Source of the DNA: Defluviitaleaceae bacterium
Lineage (GTDB): Bacteria > Bacillota > Clostridia > Lachnospirales > WRAA01
NCBI GenBank assembly: GCA_009780445.1
Contig: WRAA01000088.1
Location: 1-7,913, forward strand
Direction: 5' to 3'
DNA: 7,913 bases
In this document: piece by piece, positions 1 to 6,690 of the stretch
Layout: every line of letters starts with the position of its first letter
Numbering within the stretch: the first letter of the stretch is position 1
Notes under the pieces: generated by a model
The model's database searches: none
What the model was told of the DNA's origin: nothing
The model's input: only the letters and a program-made list of their open reading frames with translations
Position numbers and translations under genes: made by a program

Positions 1-80
1 ATTCAGTTTTCAAGGTTCGCTGCGGCAACTTCTGCCGCCTTGCTTCTACATTATTCGCGCACCTGGGGTGCGAGAACACG
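1..80 (-). other. probable rRNA operon leader (boxB-like hairpin and boxA-like site)
   Basis: This is the transcribed region downstream of the promoter at 87-138. It contains a 6-bp hairpin with a 3-nt loop (72-58), then a perfect 6-bp hairpin with a 5-nt loop (38-22, GCGGCA/TGCCGC), then GAACCTTGAAAACTGAAT (18-1). The last motif resembles the CTTTGAAAACT boxA found in Bacillota rRNA leaders and spacers, where a stem-loop followed by boxA recruits Nus antitermination factors. The rRNA gene itself is not in the window. It is inferred to lie beyond position 1, and whether 16S or 23S comes first cannot be told. Confidence 0.6.
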
Positions 81-86
81 ATATTC

Positions 87-138
87 ATATTAGCACGTAT
101 ACGCCGGCTTGTCAAGCGGTTTTTTCGAAAATTTTAGC
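87..138 (-). promoter_or_regulatory. strong sigma-A promoter with UP-like element, rRNA type
   Basis: Reading the minus strand, TTGACA (115-110) is followed by a 17-nt spacer and TAATAT (92-87), so transcription would start near 79-82 and leave the window at position 1. Directly upstream of the -35 box is a tract with AAAATTTT, CG and AAAAAA (135-120), which resembles the A/T-rich UP element bound by the RNA polymerase alpha subunit. UP elements of this kind are typical of rRNA promoters. The -10 box matches the TATAAT consensus at four of six positions. No protein gene begins between the promoter and the window edge, which agrees with a stable-RNA promoter. Confidence 0.75.
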
Positions 139-163
139 CGATTTTGGACGGGAGCTAAAATTT
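129..163. repeat. 10-bp inverted repeat between the GNAT gene and the rRNA-type promoter
   Basis: AAATTTTAGC at 129-138 pairs perfectly with GCTAAAATTT at 154-163 across a 15-nt loop. It lies downstream of the last gene of the operon (stop at 194) and overlaps the UP-like element. It could act as a weak intrinsic terminator for the operon, but the stem is A/T-rich and no separate U run follows it on the minus strand. Confidence 0.5.
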
Positions 164-193
164 GTATTCGTATACATATATGTCAAAATTTTT

Positions 194-799
194 CTAGCCT
201 GTTGTGTAGCTGTAGGATGCCTGTGTTTGTGCCACTCTTGCGAAGCCGTTGTGGTCGTAGAAGCCCGTTGTGCAGCCGGAATCGGCAATGAGGTACACGG
301 AGCTTACGCCCTTGCCGCGAAAATAATCGGCCGCCGCGCCCCAAAGCCTCCCGCCGACATTCTGCCCGCGAGACCTCGCGGAAACCGCGATAAAGTCCAG
401 GCTGCCGCCGTAGGCCGCCTCCCTGTGTTCAAGCAATTCGCCGATGGCGCGAAACGACACAGACAGATGCTCCGCCATGTCGGCGCGCTCGTCTTGCGGC
501 GCATTCAGAAGCATCAGGGTGTGGAACGGCCTGTCCTTCTGCATCTGGCGGAAGATCTCCGCCTCTCCCTTGGCCGAACAGATAACCGCCCCGACAACTT
601 CCCCGCCGGCCACGGCCACCCTGCCAAAGGTGCCGGAGTTAAGAAACATGCTGAGATACGTTTCCAACAACGCTTGAAAAGAGCCGCTGTCCCGGTCATA
701 CCTGCCCAAGTTCCACCCTTCGCCGAATGCCTCTTCAATAAGCTGCCCCAGCGCGGGAATGTCCCCCGCGTCTATTTCGCGCAAAACTACATCGCTCAT
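194..799 (-). CDS. GNAT-family N-acetyltransferase
   Basis: This 201-residue protein has the GNAT fold. These enzymes transfer an acetyl group from acetyl-CoA to an amine on a small molecule or protein. The N-terminal strand and helix carry VLREIDAGDIPALGQLIEEAF (5-25). A GRVAVAGGEVVGAVI hairpin (59-73) follows. The core LDFIAVSARSRGQNVGGRLW (134-153) holds the acetyl-CoA pyrophosphate loop, and TGFYDHNGF (178-186) is the usual late motif. In the loop the first glycine of RxxGxG is Asn147 (RGQNVG). The ATG at 799 overlaps the yjbR stop (ATGA) and has GGGGGA 6 nt upstream. A TTG at 805 would abut that ribosome site and is rejected. It is the last gene of the block. Its stop is 8 nt from the first A/T-rich regulatory sequence. 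The substrate cannot be predicted. Confidence 0.9.
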   Translation of the reverse strand: MSDVVLREIDAGDIPALGQLIEEAFGEGWNLGRYDRDSGSFQALLETYLSMFLNSGTFGRVAVAGGEVVGAVICSAKGEAEIFRQMQKDRPFHTLMLLNAPQDERADMAEHLSVSFRAIGELLEHREAAYGGSLDFIAVSARSRGQNVGGRLWGAAADYFRGKGVSSVYLIADSGCTTGFYDHNGFARVAQTQASYSYTTG

Positions 800-1161
800 G
801 TGCAATCCCCCGTTTCACTGAGTTTCCGCATGGACGCGCGCGGTTTTGTAAGGTCGAAGGAATGTGCTATCATTTCGAAAATTTCGTCCTCCGGCACGTC
901 CTCCGCTGTGTAGACCGTGTTCCAGTGCTTCTTGTTAAAATGGTAGCCGGGAATCACGCCGGCGTATGCGTTACGCAGGAAGTCGGCGCGTTCGGGCTCG
1001 CACTTTAAGCTGACTTGCAGGCGGCCGTCAAGCACGCCGACCAAGGCGAACATCTTCTTGTTGGAAGCGTGCTTGATAACGGCCGAATCTTCGTCGAAGG
1101 GGTAGTCCTCGAACACTGCGGGATACGTCAGGCAGTGTTCGATAAGTTCGCGCTTTGTCAT
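796..1161 (-). CDS. MmcQ/YjbR-family protein
   Basis: This 121-residue protein is of the MmcQ/YjbR family, whose fold resembles a double-stranded-DNA-binding domain and whose cellular role is unknown. Family features seen are LTYPAVFEDYPF at the N terminus (11-22), a KMFALVGVLDG strand pair (36-46), a SLKCEPERADFLR segment (51-63) and the hallmark YHFNKKHWNTV (73-83), followed by a helix ending in SFDLTKP. The start ATG is 12 nt after the upstream cupin stop, with AGGGAG 8 nt before it. Its stop overlaps the next start as ATGA, so it is coupled to the GNAT gene. Genes of this family often sit near acetyltransferases or cupins in Bacillota. The arrangement fits, but it does not reveal the function. 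Confidence 0.92.
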   Translation of the reverse strand: MTKRELIEHCLTYPAVFEDYPFDEDSAVIKHASNKKMFALVGVLDGRLQVSLKCEPERADFLRNAYAGVIPGYHFNKKHWNTVYTAEDVPEDEIFEMIAHSFDLTKPRASMRKLSETGDCT

Positions 1162-1173
1162 GCGGCCGGCTCC

Positions 1174-1434
1174 CTAGGTAAAGTAGTAGTGCTTCTGCAC
1201 GGCTTCGTGAACCGTCCACACGCAGGACAACCCGCGCGGAAACGTCACCATGTCGCCTTGGCCGAAGTCCGCTCTTCCGCCGCTGTGCGTCACGGTGACG
1301 CGCCCCGCCGTAAGAAGGCAGGTCTCTTCGCTGTCGTAGTGCCAATCGAAGGTTGACACGCCGCAGCCCCATGTCGGCTCCTTGAGCATGGCGGCCCGTT
1401 CGGCCTCGCTCGGTTTGCGTACGATGATATCCAT
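1174..1434 (-). CDS. small cupin-domain protein (DUF861/cupin_3-like)
   Basis: This is an 86-residue one-domain cupin. The pattern STFDWHYDSEETCLLTAGRV (27-46), followed by a GQGDMVTFPRGLSCVWTV segment (59-76) and KHYYF at the end, is that of the cupin_3 (DUF861) group, whose barrel relates to ureidoglycine aminohydrolases. Here the usual HxH of motif 1 is replaced by FDWHYD, as is common in this group. The ATG lies 4 nt after the leuS stop, and its ribosome site (AAAGGA) overlaps the last leuS codons, so the two are probably translationally coupled. It belongs to a different subgroup from the cupin next to dnaX and is not a duplicate. Substrate and function are unknown. Such stand-alone short forms are common and are not evidence of truncation. 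Confidence 0.87.
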   Translation of the reverse strand: MDIIVRKPSEAERAAMLKEPTWGCGVSTFDWHYDSEETCLLTAGRVTVTHSGGRADFGQGDMVTFPRGLSCVWTVHEAVQKHYYFT

Positions 1435-1438
1435 GTCC

Positions 1439-3847
1439 CTATCCTTTCACCACAAAGTTGACAATCTTGCCCGGCACGTAAACTTCCTTGACGATGCTTG
1501 CACCCTCCAGCTTCAAGGCCAGCTTGCGGCGTGCTTCGGCCAGCGCGTCCTCCTTGGAGCTTTCGGCACAAATGCTGATGGTGTCGCGCAGCTTGCCGTT
1601 GATCTGCACGGCGATCTCGATGCTGTCCTGCACAAGCTTGGTTTCGTCGAAGCTTGGCCACACCTGCGAGAACACGCTGTCGGCGTGGCCTGTGTGCCGC
1701 CATAACTCTTCGGAGATGTGCGGCGCGAATGGCGCAAGCATGATGATCATGTCGCGAAACACTGCGGGATCCATGCCGCCTTGCGCGCGCGCAAGCTCTC
1801 CCAGCTTGTTGGTACATTCCATGAAGCCGCTGACCACGGTGTTCAGGCGCAAATTGTCCAGCCGCGACGTAATGTCGAAGATCATCTTGTTGCGCAGGAA
1901 ATCCGATTCCGGCGTGGGCGCGGCGGGGCGTTGCAGATTGTCGTCAACCAGCTTCCAGAACCGGTTCAGGAAGCGGTATACGCCGTCGATCCCGCTGTCG
2001 TCCCACTCCGAATCAACCTCGGGCGGGCCGACAAACAGCTCGTACATCCGCAATGAGTCGCAGCCGTATCTCTCGACAAGGCCGTCCGGCGAAACAACAT
2101 TACCCTTGGCCTTCGACATCTTTTCGCCGTCCTTGAGGATCATACCCTGGTTGAACAGGCGCGTGAACGGCTCTTGGAACTCGACAACGCCGATGTCGTA
2201 CAGAAATTTAGTGTAGAAGCGGGCATAAAGAAGGTGCAGCACGGCGTGTTCCACCCCGCCGACATAGTAGTCCACGGGCAGCCACTTGCGCAGGGCTTCC
2301 TTCGACGCAAGCTCGCCGGTGTTGTGCGGGTCGGCATAACGCAGGAAGTACCAGGACGAACCCGCCCACTGCGGCATTGTGTTGGTCTCGCGCTTGGCGG
2401 GTTCGCTGCATGTGGGGCACGGCACGTTCACCCAGTCGCTGATGGCGGCAAGGGGGGAATCCCCGGTGTCCGTGGGTTCGTAGGCCTCCACGTCCGGCAG
2501 CAGCACGGGCAGATCCCGTTCGGGAACGCCGACAACGCCGCAGGAATCGCAGTGGATCACGGGGATGGGTTCGCCCCAGTAACGCTGACGGGAGAACACC
2601 CAGTCGCGCAGGCGGTAGTTGGTGGTGCGTTCGCCGAAACCCTGCGCCTCGGCAAAGGTTATGGCCGCGTCCTTCGCGCCGGCCACGTCAAGACCGTTCC
2701 AGCGCGGAGAGTTTATGGCCTTGCCGTCTCCAGTGTAGGCGGCGGTAAGCTTCGCGCCGGCATCCGCGCCGCTGTCGATCACGCTTACGATGGGTAGGCC
2801 GAACTTCACGGCGAACTCAAAGTCGCGCTCGTCGTGTGCCGGCACGCCCATTATCGCGCCCGTGCCGTAGTCCGCCAGGACATAGTCCGCCACCCAGATC
2901 TGCATCAGCTCGCCGCTTGCCGGGTTCACGCAGTGGCTGCCGGTAAACACCCCGGTCTTGTCGCGGTCCGCCTGGCGGTCCACGGCGGACTTCGCTCCGG
3001 CAATCCGCACATACAACTCCACAGCCTCACGCTGTGCCTGTGTTGTAAGCAACTCCACAAGCTCACTCTCCGGGGCGATTGTCATAAACGTCGCGCCATA
3101 GAGCGTGTCCGGGCGCGTGGTATACACCTTCACAAGCTTGTCCGGCACATCCGTGCGGAAGGTCAGATACGCGCCATGGCTCTTGCCGATCCAGTCCGAC
3201 TGCATCTTCTTCACCTTCTCCGGCCAGTCCAGCCCGGCCAGATCCTCCAGAAGGCGGTCGGCATACTGCGTGATCTTCAGCATCCACTGCCGCTGCATCT
3301 TCTTGGTGGTGGCATCTCCGCAGCGGTCACATTGTCCGCCCAATGCTTCCTCGTTGGCCAGCACGCACTTACAGCTCGGGCACCAGTTCAGCGGCATTTC
3401 CTTCTCATACGCCAGCCCGTGCTTGAACATCTGCAGGAATATCCACTGCGTCCACCTGTAGTAGCCGGGGTCGGTGGTGTTAACCTCCCTGCTCCAGTCG
3501 TACACAGCCGATATGCCCTTCAGCTGCCGCCTGAACGTCCCTATATTCTCGTCCGTCGTCGGCCGCGGGTGCTTGCCGATCTTGATGGCGTAGTTTTCCG
3601 CGGGAAGCCCGAAGGCATCCCATCCCATGGGGTGCAAAACATAGTACCCCTGCAGCATCTTGTACCGCGCAAGCACATCGCTAAGCACGTACCCGCGCCA
3701 ATGCCCCACGTGCAGGCCGCTTGCCGAAGGATAGGGGAACATGTCCAGGCAGTAAAACTTGGGCTTGCTCCCGTCGTCCACGTTCACGGGGTAACTCTCC
3801 CGGTGTTCGCGCCACTTGCTCTCTATCTCAACATGGTTGTACCGCAT
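1439..3847 (-). CDS. leuS: leucyl-tRNA synthetase, with proofreading domain
   Basis: This 802-residue class I aminoacyl-tRNA synthetase attaches leucine to tRNA-Leu. The signature HVGH is at 46-49. Zinc-type cysteine pairs occur at C156/C159 with C173/C176, and at C433/C436 with C477/C480. The CP1 editing domain appears complete, with TTRPDT (243-248) and AHDERD (337-342, including the Asp that holds the amino group of mischarged substrates). The second catalytic signature is KMSKA (576-580), where KMSKS is usual. The C-terminal anticodon-binding and tRNA-binding domains follow and end in VVKG. The frame is open to 3880, but AGGAGG at 3859-3854 lies after any earlier start and is 6 nt from the ATG at 3847 (3 nt from the ATG at 3850). 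The start MRYNHVEIESKW also matches the family. leuS lies 14 nt after recR with no room for a T-box leader, so it appears to be expressed only as part of the operon. Confidence 0.97.
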   Translation of the reverse strand: MRYNHVEIESKWREHRESYPVNVDDGSKPKFYCLDMFPYPSASGLHVGHWRGYVLSDVLARYKMLQGYYVLHPMGWDAFGLPAENYAIKIGKHPRPTTDENIGTFRRQLKGISAVYDWSREVNTTDPGYYRWTQWIFLQMFKHGLAYEKEMPLNWCPSCKCVLANEEALGGQCDRCGDATTKKMQRQWMLKITQYADRLLEDLAGLDWPEKVKKMQSDWIGKSHGAYLTFRTDVPDKLVKVYTTRPDTLYGATFMTIAPESELVELLTTQAQREAVELYVRIAGAKSAVDRQADRDKTGVFTGSHCVNPASGELMQIWVADYVLADYGTGAIMGVPAHDERDFEFAVKFGLPIVSVIDSGADAGAKLTAAYTGDGKAINSPRWNGLDVAGAKDAAITFAEAQGFGERTTNYRLRDWVFSRQRYWGEPIPVIHCDSCGVVGVPERDLPVLLPDVEAYEPTDTGDSPLAAISDWVNVPCPTCSEPAKRETNTMPQWAGSSWYFLRYADPHNTGELASKEALRKWLPVDYYVGGVEHAVLHLLYARFYTKFLYDIGVVEFQEPFTRLFNQGMILKDGEKMSKAKGNVVSPDGLVERYGCDSLRMYELFVGPPEVDSEWDDSGIDGVYRFLNRFWKLVDDNLQRPAAPTPESDFLRNKMIFDITSRLDNLRLNTVVSGFMECTNKLGELARAQGGMDPAVFRDMIIMLAPFAPHISEELWRHTGHADSVFSQVWPSFDETKLVQDSIEIAVQINGKLRDTISICAESSKEDALAEARRKLALKLEGASIVKEVYVPGKIVNFVVKG

Positions 3848-3853
3848 CATCTT

Positions 3854-3859
3854 CCTCCT
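3854..3859 (-). promoter_or_regulatory. ribosome binding site deciding the leuS start
   Basis: A perfect AGGAGG on the minus strand lies between the recR stop and leuS. It is 6 nt from the ATG at 3847 and 3 nt from the adjacent ATG at 3850, and it lies downstream of the upstream in-frame codons from 3880. This supports 3847 as the main start. Confidence 0.8.
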
Positions 3860-3861
3860 AC

Positions 3862-4461
3862 CTAAATCTCCCGCCGCCACAACAAGGCGCGGCTCAGCGT
3901 AACTTGGTCCACAAACTCCAGATCACCGCCGACGGGTACGCCGTGGGCTATCCGCGTGACCTTGATGTCCAGCGGCTTTAGGATCTTGCCGATGTACATT
4001 GCGGTGGCCTCGCCCTCCACATTCGGGTTGGTGGCCAGTATCACCTCGGCCGGGGCGGCGGCACGGATACGCGCCAACAGCTCCTTCACCTTCAGCTCGT
4101 TTGGGCCTACGCCGTTCATGGGTGATATCGCGCCGTGCAAAACATGGTAGAGACCGCGGTACTCCCCCGTGCGTTCATAGGCCGCCAGATCCCGCGGATC
4201 CTCCACAACCATGATCGTGGAGGAATCCCTCCGCGTGTTTGCGCAGATGATACATGGGTCTGTGTCGGTGAAGTTACAGCACGTTGTGCAATAGCGTATG
4301 CCCCGCTTTGCCGCCACCACGGCCTCGGCCAAGGCCTTGGCGCGTTCCTCCGGCATGGCGATAATATAAAAGGCGAGCCTCTGAGCAGACTTGCCTCCCA
4401 CACCGGGTAATTTTGAAAGTTCCTCGATCAGCTTGTTGATTGGGTCGCCGTAGTAGTTCAT
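3862..4461 (-). CDS. recR: recombination mediator protein RecR
   Basis: This 199-residue protein is of normal family length. RecR works with RecO and RecF to load RecA at single-strand gaps during repair. A helix-hairpin-helix lies at LSKLPGVGGKSAQRLA (15-30). A cysteine zinc finger follows, with C58 and C61 before TDTDPC and C70 and C73 after it; an extra C62 is present. The Toprim domain starts at IMVVEDP (E87), and the VILATNPNVEGEATA segment is the second Toprim signature. The C-terminal GVPVGGDLEFVDQVTL stretch is the conserved RecR tail. The start ATG is 3 nt downstream of the ybaB stop and has only a poor ribosome site (TAGGGC directly before it), so its translation probably depends on ribosomes finishing ybaB. 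leuS starts 14 nt after its stop. Confidence 0.97.
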   Translation of the reverse strand: MNYYGDPINKLIEELSKLPGVGGKSAQRLAFYIIAMPEERAKALAEAVVAAKRGIRYCTTCCNFTDTDPCIICANTRRDSSTIMVVEDPRDLAAYERTGEYRGLYHVLHGAISPMNGVGPNELKVKELLARIRAAAPAEVILATNPNVEGEATAMYIGKILKPLDIKVTRIAHGVPVGGDLEFVDQVTLSRALLWRREI

Positions 4462-4464
4462 GCC

Positions 4465-4812
4465 CTAGAACATTCCCCCGGGCAGACCCATGCCGCCCGT
4501 AAGCTTGCTCATGTTCGACGCGGCGGCTTCCTCCACCTGGCGGATAGCCTCGTTCACCGCGGTAAGCACAAGGTCTTGCAGCATCTCCACGTCGTCGGGG
4601 TCTACAACGTCCGGCGAAATGAAAATGTCCTTGATCTCCTTCTTGCCGTTGATGGTGATCTTGACCGCGCCGCCGCCGGAGCTGATATCATAGCTCTTCG
4701 ATTCCAGCTCGACCTGCATATCGGCCATTTGCTTCTGCATCTTCTGCGCCTGCTTCATGAGGTTGTTCATGTTCATACCGCCCATGCCCATGCCGCCCAT
4801 ACCCTTTGCCAT
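4465..4812 (-). CDS. ybaB: YbaB/EbfC-family nucleoid-associated protein
   Basis: This 115-residue protein belongs to a family of small homodimeric DNA-binding proteins that coat the nucleoid and are encoded between dnaX and recR in very many bacteria. The N terminus is unusually rich in Met and Gly (1-20). It is followed by the family's alpha helix with NNLMKQAQKMQKQM, a beta region around SGGGAVKITINGKKEI (45-60) and the DPDDVEMLQDLVLTAVNEA helix (about 71-89). The C-terminal GGMGLPGGMF tail is also typical. The start ATG has AGGAG 8 nt upstream. An ATG at 4821-4819, between that site and the start, is out of frame. Its stop is only 3 nt before the recR start. In related bacteria YbaB and RecR are encoded side by side, which fits a chromosome-maintenance role, but the exact role of the family remains poorly defined. 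Confidence 0.95.
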   Translation of the reverse strand: MAKGMGGMGMGGMNMNNLMKQAQKMQKQMADMQVELESKSYDISSGGGAVKITINGKKEIKDIFISPDVVDPDDVEMLQDLVLTAVNEAIRQVEEAAASNMSKLTGGMGLPGGMF

Positions 4813-4823
4813 CCCGTCATCTC

Positions 4824-6302
4824 CTAACTGAATTCAACTATATCCTCGCCGAAAACTTCGGCGATATGCTCCCGCGTGTTCCTTGCGGACAACGTGCTGT
4901 GCTTGCCGCCGGCCAAGCCGCTTGCGGAAACGATCACCACGTCGATATCCTTCTTGAACATCGCGGCAAGCTCGGCCTTTATCGCGCCCTTGTTGCGCTC
5001 CAGCGTCGCCACGCTGCCTTCGTCCGCGGCAATGGTCAGGCAGTCGCCGCCTGTGTACCTTGGTGTCGAATCGCGCAGCATCTTCTTCACAGGCATTTTC
5101 AAACGCTCGGCCAACGCGCCGAAGTTGCGTATTGCCAGCTGCACGTCCTCCGGCACGGCGGGTGTATTCTGCTGTTTCGCGGCCGCCGGCGCGGCCTTGG
5201 TTGCGGTCGGCGCCTGTGCCGGTGCCTTAGCCGGCGCGGAACCTTCCTGCGCGGCTTGAAGCGGCGGCGCGGCCTGCGGCAAGCATAGCTTGATACACGC
5301 CACTTCAAGGCTCACCCGCTCGTTAACGCTGTGGCGCAGACCGGCCGCAAGCTCCGCAAAGTGCGTCAGAAAGCGCACAATGCCGGCAAGCTCCGGCGAA
5401 GCGTCCGCGCTTGCGGTTATCATCAGCCCGCGCAGGTGCCGCACATACTCGTTCACAAACTGGGTAATGTCGCGCCCCTGCGCCGCCGCTTCGTCAATTA
5501 TGCCAAGGCAGGCCCGGTTGTCGCCCGTCTGCAGGGCGGCTGTCAGCCGCACATACACCTCGCCGTCCACCGCGCCCATGAGATCCCGCAGCATCCCCCG
5601 CGTGATCTCCGTGCCGCCGTAAAGCGACGCCGCGCGGTCCAGCAAGCTGAGCGCGTCCCGCATCGCGCCGTCGGAAAGCTCCGCCACATAGTCCAGCGCG
5701 TCGTCCGTTACGCGCACCCCTTCGCCGTCCATGTAGCCGCGCAGGGCGGCCGTCATCTCCCGCGGGCTTACGCGCCTGAAGTCGAAACGCTGACAGCGCG
5801 ACAGGATGGTGGCGGGGATCTTCTGCGCCTCGGTGGTGGCAAGGATGAAGTATACGTGGGCGGGCGGCTCCTCCAGAGTCTTTAGCAGAGCATTAAACGC
5901 CCCTGTAGAGAGCATATGAACCTCGTCGATTATCAGCACCTTGTACACGCCGGAAATCGGCGCGTGCTGTATTTCGTCGCGCAGTTCGCGGATGTTGTCT
6001 ACGCTGTTGTTACTTGCCGCGTCTATCTCCAGCACATTGGCGGAGGCTCCGGAGCGCGACGCGGCACACGCCGGGCAGATCCCGCAGGGTTCGCCCTTGT
6101 CGGAAGCTTCGCAATTGATGGCGCGGGCAAAGATCTTCGCCATGGAAGTCTTGCCCGTGCCGCGCGTACCCACAAAGAGATACGCGTGGGCAACACGCCG
6201 CGACATCAGCTGGTTCCGCAGTGTTGTCACCACATGTTCCTGCCCTATGATGTCGGCAAAACGCGCCGGCCTGAGCTTGCGGTAGAACGCCTGATAGCTC
6301 AT
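4824..6302 (-). CDS. dnaX: DNA polymerase III subunit gamma/tau (clamp loader ATPase)
   Basis: This 492-residue AAA+ ATPase is the motor of the clamp loader, which opens the beta clamp and places it on primed DNA at the replication fork. The opening (about 4-30) is the conserved YRKLRPxxFxDIIGQEH type. Walker A is GTRGTGKT (45-52). A zinc module has C64, C73, C76 and C79. Walker B is LIIDEVH (D126, E127). Sensor 1 lies in ILATTE (153-158), the SRC arginine-finger motif is 168-170, and sensor 2 lies in LSDGAMRDALSLLDRA (209-224). The collar domain ends near 340 and is followed by an Ala/Pro/Lys-rich linker (about 341-385) and a C-terminal domain of about 105 residues. Length is slightly short of many Bacillota DnaX proteins. 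The ATG overlaps the upstream cupin stop (ATGA). I saw no A-rich slippery run of the kind that makes the short gamma form in Escherichia coli. It is followed 11 nt later by ybaB. Confidence 0.97.
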   Translation of the reverse strand: MSYQAFYRKLRPARFADIIGQEHVVTTLRNQLMSRRVAHAYLFVGTRGTGKTSMAKIFARAINCEASDKGEPCGICPACAASRSGASANVLEIDAASNNSVDNIRELRDEIQHAPISGVYKVLIIDEVHMLSTGAFNALLKTLEEPPAHVYFILATTEAQKIPATILSRCQRFDFRRVSPREMTAALRGYMDGEGVRVTDDALDYVAELSDGAMRDALSLLDRAASLYGGTEITRGMLRDLMGAVDGEVYVRLTAALQTGDNRACLGIIDEAAAQGRDITQFVNEYVRHLRGLMITASADASPELAGIVRFLTHFAELAAGLRHSVNERVSLEVACIKLCLPQAAPPLQAAQEGSAPAKAPAQAPTATKAAPAAAKQQNTPAVPEDVQLAIRNFGALAERLKMPVKKMLRDSTPRYTGGDCLTIAADEGSVATLERNKGAIKAELAAMFKKDIDVVIVSASGLAGGKHSTLSARNTREHIAEVFGEDIVEFS

Positions 6303-6661
6303 CTCTCCGGCGGCTGATAGGTAAGGATCACGCCAAGGAACTCCATGGGTTCACTGCCCTGATTCTCAATAGAGTGCGAACCGCCGTTGCCGGTGTACAC
6401 AGAATCACCGGGGTACACCGTGCGGATCACGCCGTCGTCGTTCACCACGGCCTCGCCGCTTAGAATGTAGTACACTTCCTCTTCTTGGTCGTGGGTGTGC
6501 CAACCGATGGAGCATCCTGGATCCAGCCGGATCCGCGCGAACAGGCGGCAGTTGGCCAGCAGCTCGGTCTTTTCCATCACATGGCTGACAACGGCCACGC
6601 CCTTGCCGCCGTAGCGGCCCTCCGTTGATTCCGTGCGGTACTGCGATGTCGTCTTGAACAT
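6299..6661 (-). CDS. single-domain cupin protein (cupin_2 type)
   Basis: This is a 120-residue small beta-barrel protein of the cupin superfamily, probably cytoplasmic and metal-binding. Cupin motif 1 is intact: G49, five residues, H55-T-H57, four residues, E62, six residues, G69. This gives the usual His/His/Glu metal ligands. Motif 2 runs from G85 to N100 with H96 as the fourth ligand; it has GNG where PxG is usual. The start is the ATG with AGGAGG 7 nt upstream. The same frame stays open to 7339, but that extension runs antisense-frame through wecA and is not coding. The stop overlaps the dnaX start as ATGA, implying translational coupling to dnaX. Proteins of this kind include sugar-phosphate isomerases, dioxygenases and sugar- or small-molecule-binding regulators. 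Nothing in the sequence selects among them, so no function is assigned. Confidence 0.9.
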   Translation of the reverse strand: MFKTTSQYRTESTEGRYGGKGVAVVSHVMEKTELLANCRLFARIRLDPGCSIGWHTHDQEEEVYYILSGEAVVNDDGVIRTVYPGDSVYTGNGGSHSIENQGSEPMEFLGVILTYQPPER

Positions 6662-6668
6662 GTTCAGC

Positions 6669-6674
6669 CCTCCT
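6669..6674 (-). promoter_or_regulatory. ribosome binding site of the 120-residue cupin
   Basis: A perfect AGGAGG on the minus strand lies 7 nt before the ATG at 6661, in the 29-nt gap after the WecA/TagO-family gene. It fixes the cupin start and rules out the longer in-frame reading that runs back into the upstream gene. Confidence 0.85.
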
Positions 6675-6690
6675 ATTCCTCTTCCGCTAT

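Noticed and set aside
800..805. TTG start for the GNAT gene at 805
   Set aside because: It would directly abut the GGGGGA ribosome site. The ATG at 799 has proper spacing and forms an ATGA overlap.
2834..3865. Long plus-strand open frame of 343 residues opposite leuS
   Set aside because: It lies wholly antisense to leuS, a certain gene, has a His/Arg/Val-rich composition typical of a GC-rich reverse frame, and matches no family I know.
4824..5200. Possible programmed frameshift in dnaX giving a short gamma form
   Set aside because: No run of A residues of the slippery type and no suitable downstream stem were found by eye near the linker or C-terminal region.
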